This document shows, in pieces, positions 61,306 to 64,000 of a stretch of DNA of 64,000 nucleotides (position 1 is the first letter of the stretch; every line of letters starts with the position of its first letter). The notes beneath the pieces were generated by a model. It saw only the letters and a list, made by a program, of their open reading frames with translations. It did no database searches and had not been told where the DNA came from. The position numbers and the translations under genes are program-made. The stretch lies in the NCBI GenBank assembly GCA_002381695.1, contig DFXM01000018.1, positions 111,113 to 175,112 of the forward strand, read 5' to 3'. The DNA is from Clostridium sp. UBA4108. Its GTDB lineage: Bacteria; Bacillota; Clostridia; Clostridiales; Clostridiaceae.

Positions 61306-64000
61306 TTGAGATTAAAAGGGCTAATGACGCCTTTAAAATTAAGTTCAGAGTTTAAGAACATAGTTCGTGCTATGGAGAATAAGCATTATCCAATAGGAGT
61401 TTATGGATTATCAGAGTCAGGAAAAAGTTATTTATTATATGGAGTTTATGAGGAAGTTGATAATAAAATATTGATAGTTACTCACAATGATATAGAAGCT
61501 AAAAATCTATATGAAGACTTAAATTTTTATTGTAATGATGTATACTATTTTCCAAGTCGAGAGGTGGTATTTTATAATGTAGATGCTATTTCTGGAGATG
61601 TAAGATGGGAAAGGTTAAAAATATTAAATAAAATCCTTGAAAGTGAAAAATGTATTGTAATAACATCTGTTGAATCTTTAGCAGCTAACTATGTTCCAGT
61701 AGATGTATTTAAAAGTTTTATATTTGACATTCAAGTTGGAGACATAGTTAATTTAAGCAACTTATGCGAAAAGTTAATTCAATGCGGATATGAAAGATGT
61801 GAAGTGGTGGATACAATAGGAAAATTCTCAATGAGAGGAGGGATTTTAGATATATATCCCCCTATTAATGCCATGCCCTTAAGAATTGAATTTTTTGATG
61901 AGGAAGTAGACTCTATAAGAACTTTTAATACAGATACCCAGAGAAGTGTAGATAAGGTTAACAAAGTGACTATATTTCCAGCGAAAGAAATGATATTGAC
62001 TAAAGAACAGATAGAAAGAGCTTGTAGCCTTATGAAAAGTGATTATGAATCTACCGTAGAAGCTTTTAAAAAGACAAAACAAAAGGAAGCGATAGAGAGA
62101 TTAACAGGTATAATCAATGCCAATATAGAGTCTTTAAAGGAAACATGGAATTTTGAAACTATTGATAGTTATATGCCATATTTCTATGAAAAAACATCTA
62201 CATTTTTTGATTATTTAGATAATAATGTAGTTGTAGTAGATGATGTATCTAGATGTATGGGAAAATTAAATAGTATTTATTATGAGTTTAGTGAGAACTA
62301 TGAAAACTTTGTTAAGAGAGGTAATATACTTCCAAAACAAGGTGAACTTTTAATGCCTCAAGATGAGGTAATCTCACGATTAGAAGAAAGAAGAGTAATA
62401 ACTTTAGACGCCTTATCAAAGACAAGCAAAGTGTTAAAGCCAAGTACTGTGATTGCAGTATCTCAAATTACTAATCATGACTATCATGGTCAATTAGATT
62501 TATTGATTGAAGATATTGAGGATAAAAAGAAGAAGGAATATAGAACTTTAATATTATCTGGGACTAGAACAAGGGGAGAAAGATTAATAAATACATTAAG
62601 AGACAGAGGGATAGAAGCTAGTTATAGAGATTTAATATCTAATATAGAACCAGGTGAAGTTGCAGTTACCTTTGGTAATTCAATAAAAGGATTTGAATAT
62701 CCAGAATTGAAGGTATGTGTAATTTCTGACACTGAGGTTTTTGGGCAATCTAAGAGAAAGTCTACTAGAAGGTATGGGAAAAAAGCTGCAGGAAGAATCA
62801 AGAGCTTTACAGAATTAAAGCTAGGAGATTATATTGTTCACATAAACCACGGTATAGGAGTTTATAAAGGAATAAAACAATTAGATGTACAAGGGAATAA
62901 AAAAGACTATCTAGAGTTAGAATATACATCGGGAGACACCCTATATGTGCCTGTAGAGCAGTTAGATTTAGTACAAAAATATATAGGTGGAGAGGGAAAA
63001 ACACCAAAGATAAATAAATTAGGAGGAAATGAGTGGGCTAAGGCTCGAAGCAAAGTAAAAAAATCAGTTGAAGAAATTGCAGAGGATTTAGTTAAACTTT
63101 ATGCTATTAGATCCACTTTGAAAGGGCATAAATATATAGAGGACACCGAATGGCAAAAGCAATTTGAAGATGAATTTCCTTATGAAGAAACTCCAGATCA
63201 ACTGACAGCTATAGAAGATATTAAAAATGATATGGAAAGCTTTAAACCTATGGATAGATTATTATGCGGTGACGTTGGATATGGTAAAACAGAGGTGGCT
63301 TTAAGAGCTGCATTCAAATGTGTAATGGACGGAAAACAAATAGCATTTCTTGTACCAACCACTATTTTAGCAGAGCAACATTATAAAAATATGGTAAAGA
63401 GATATTCAGACTTCCCTATAAAGGTTGAGATGGTGAGTAGATTTAGAACTGCTGCGCAGATTAAAGCAACACTTAAGGCACTGAAGGAAGGAAATATAGA
63501 TATATTAGTAGGAACACATAGACTTTTACAAAAGGATGTAGTATTTAAAGATTTAGGTCTTTTAGTAATAGATGAAGAACAGAGATTTGGAGTTACCCAT
63601 AAAGAGAAGATAAAAGATTTAAAGAAAAATATAGATGTATTGACTTTAACAGCTACACCTATTCCAAGAACTCTTCACATGTCTTTAACAGGAGTAAGAG
63701 ACATTAGTGTTATTGAAACACCACCAGAGGAAAGATACCCAATTCAGACCTATGTGGTAGAATTTAATGATCAACTTATTAGAGATTCTATTATCAGGGA
63801 AATAAATAGAGAGGGGCAAGTATTTTTTGTATATAATAGAGTTGAAACTATTAATGATATGGCCAGCTATTTAGCAAAACTTGTACCAGAAGCTAGAATT
63901 GGAATAGCTCATGGGCAGATGACAGAAAGAGAATTAGAAAATATTATTTTAGATTTTATAGAAAAAAAATATGATGTCTTAGTATGTACAACTATAATAG
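61306..64000 (+). CDS. mfd: Transcription-repair coupling factor Mfd, 5' part (cut by window edge)
   Basis: 898 codons are open to the right edge; the full protein is usually about 1170. The start is a TTG at 61306 with AGAGGTG 8 bp upstream. The N-terminal UvrB-like module covers about 1-450, the RNA-polymerase-interacting CarD-like domain lies around 500-565 (KLGDYIVHINHGIGVYKG), and the translocase has CGDVGYGKTEVA, DEEQRFGV and LTATPIPRTL. The frame is unbroken. Mfd removes stalled RNA polymerase at DNA lesions and recruits UvrA. Confidence 0.96.
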   Translation, partial: MRLKGLMTPLKLSSEFKNIVRAMENKHYPIGVYGLSESGKSYLLYGVYEEVDNKILIVTHNDIEAKNLYEDLNFYCNDVYYFPSREVVFYNVDAISGDVRWERLKILNKILESEKCIVITSVESLAANYVPVDVFKSFIFDIQVGDIVNLSNLCEKLIQCGYERCEVVDTIGKFSMRGGILDIYPPINAMPLRIEFFDEEVDSIRTFNTDTQRSVDKVNKVTIFPAKEMILTKEQIERACSLMKSDYESTVEAFKKTKQKEAIERLTGIINANIESLKETWNFETIDSYMPYFYEKTSTFFDYLDNNVVVVDDVSRCMGKLNSIYYEFSENYENFVKRGNILPKQGELLMPQDEVISRLEERRVITLDALSKTSKVLKPSTVIAVSQITNHDYHGQLDLLIEDIEDKKKKEYRTLILSGTRTRGERLINTLRDRGIEASYRDLISNIEPGEVAVTFGNSIKGFEYPELKVCVISDTEVFGQSKRKSTRRYGKKAAGRIKSFTELKLGDYIVHINHGIGVYKGIKQLDVQGNKKDYLELEYTSGDTLYVPVEQLDLVQKYIGGEGKTPKINKLGGNEWAKARSKVKKSVEEIAEDLVKLYAIRSTLKGHKYIEDTEWQKQFEDEFPYEETPDQLTAIEDIKNDMESFKPMDRLLCGDVGYGKTEVALRAAFKCVMDGKQIAFLVPTTILAEQHYKNMVKRYSDFPIKVEMVSRFRTAAQIKATLKALKEGNIDILVGTHRLLQKDVVFKDLGLLVIDEEQRFGVTHKEKIKDLKKNIDVLTLTATPIPRTLHMSLTGVRDISVIETPPEERYPIQTYVVEFNDQLIRDSIIREINREGQVFFVYNRVETINDMASYLAKLVPEARIGIAHGQMTERELENIILDFIEKKYDVLVCTTII

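Overview
The window is AT-rich, gene-dense DNA from a spore-forming, anaerobic Firmicute, almost certainly a member of Clostridiaceae close to Clostridium sensu stricto. The evidence is strong GGAGG-type ribosome binding sites, frequent TTG/GTG starts, sporulation and germination genes (a double Csp-like protease, sleC, spoVG with a sigma-H-type promoter), an [FeFe]-hydrogenase, radical SAM enzymes, a siroheme sulfite-reductase-like protein, and the purR-spoVG-glmU-prs ... pth-mfd gene order. I see no prophage, transposase gene, rRNA or CRISPR array; it reads as chromosomal backbone with a few accessory modules.

Layout. 0-10 kb: 3' end of an asrC-like reductase, a 1183-residue tandem subtilase of the Csp germination-protease type (minus strand), an AEC-family permease, a TtcA-type tRNA thiolase, a Rieske/FAD oxidoreductase and glnS. 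10-20 kb: a secreted GHL10 glycosidase-like protein with three CWB2 wall-binding repeats, then a four-gene ABC importer (DUF3798 lipoprotein, double ATPase, two permeases) behind a strong promoter and a roughly 290-nt leader, and a convergent sensor kinase with a substrate-binding-like sensor domain. 20-27 kb: a fusion of a UvrD-like ATPase to a LexA-type self-cleaving S24 domain, a conserved hypothetical, murI, a cyclophilin, a DUF3783 protein, an XRE regulator with a dead S24 domain, and sleC. 27-31 kb: an OmpR-type two-component system and an H-NOX/chemoreceptor fusion carrying the residues of an oxygen-binding haem pocket. 31-40 kb: two radical SAM proteins, a membrane-inserted MutS-like ATPase, a YkvI-like transporter, comB, an RlmI-like methyltransferase and an ABC-F protein.

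40-50 kb: brnQ behind a leader that combines a short leader-peptide ORF, mutually exclusive hairpins and two terminators; tRNA-fMet; a GC-rich, probably structured non-coding RNA; a small SH3-type protein; a HAD phosphatase; a divergent [FeFe]-hydrogenase facing a small four-helix protein with two HX13H pairs (probable bis-haem b); tRNA-Pro; three hypotheticals; phzF; a 119-bp element with perfect 14-bp terminal inverted repeats; and murC. 50-64 kb: a 49-residue ORF, an arginase/HutG-family enzyme, a YciI-like gene with a LexA-type SOS box inside its promoter, then the housekeeping block purR, spoVG, glmU, prs, a second two-component system, a membrane-anchored HtrA-like protease, pth and mfd (cut by the right edge).

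Two themes recur. One is spore physiology: the Csp-like protease is the expected activator of the SleC zymogen encoded 21 kb away, and spoVG carries a sigma-H promoter. The other is stress and redox sensing: the LexA-ATPase fusion, the SOS box, mfd, the H-NOX chemoreceptor, and the hydrogenase facing a membrane cytochrome.
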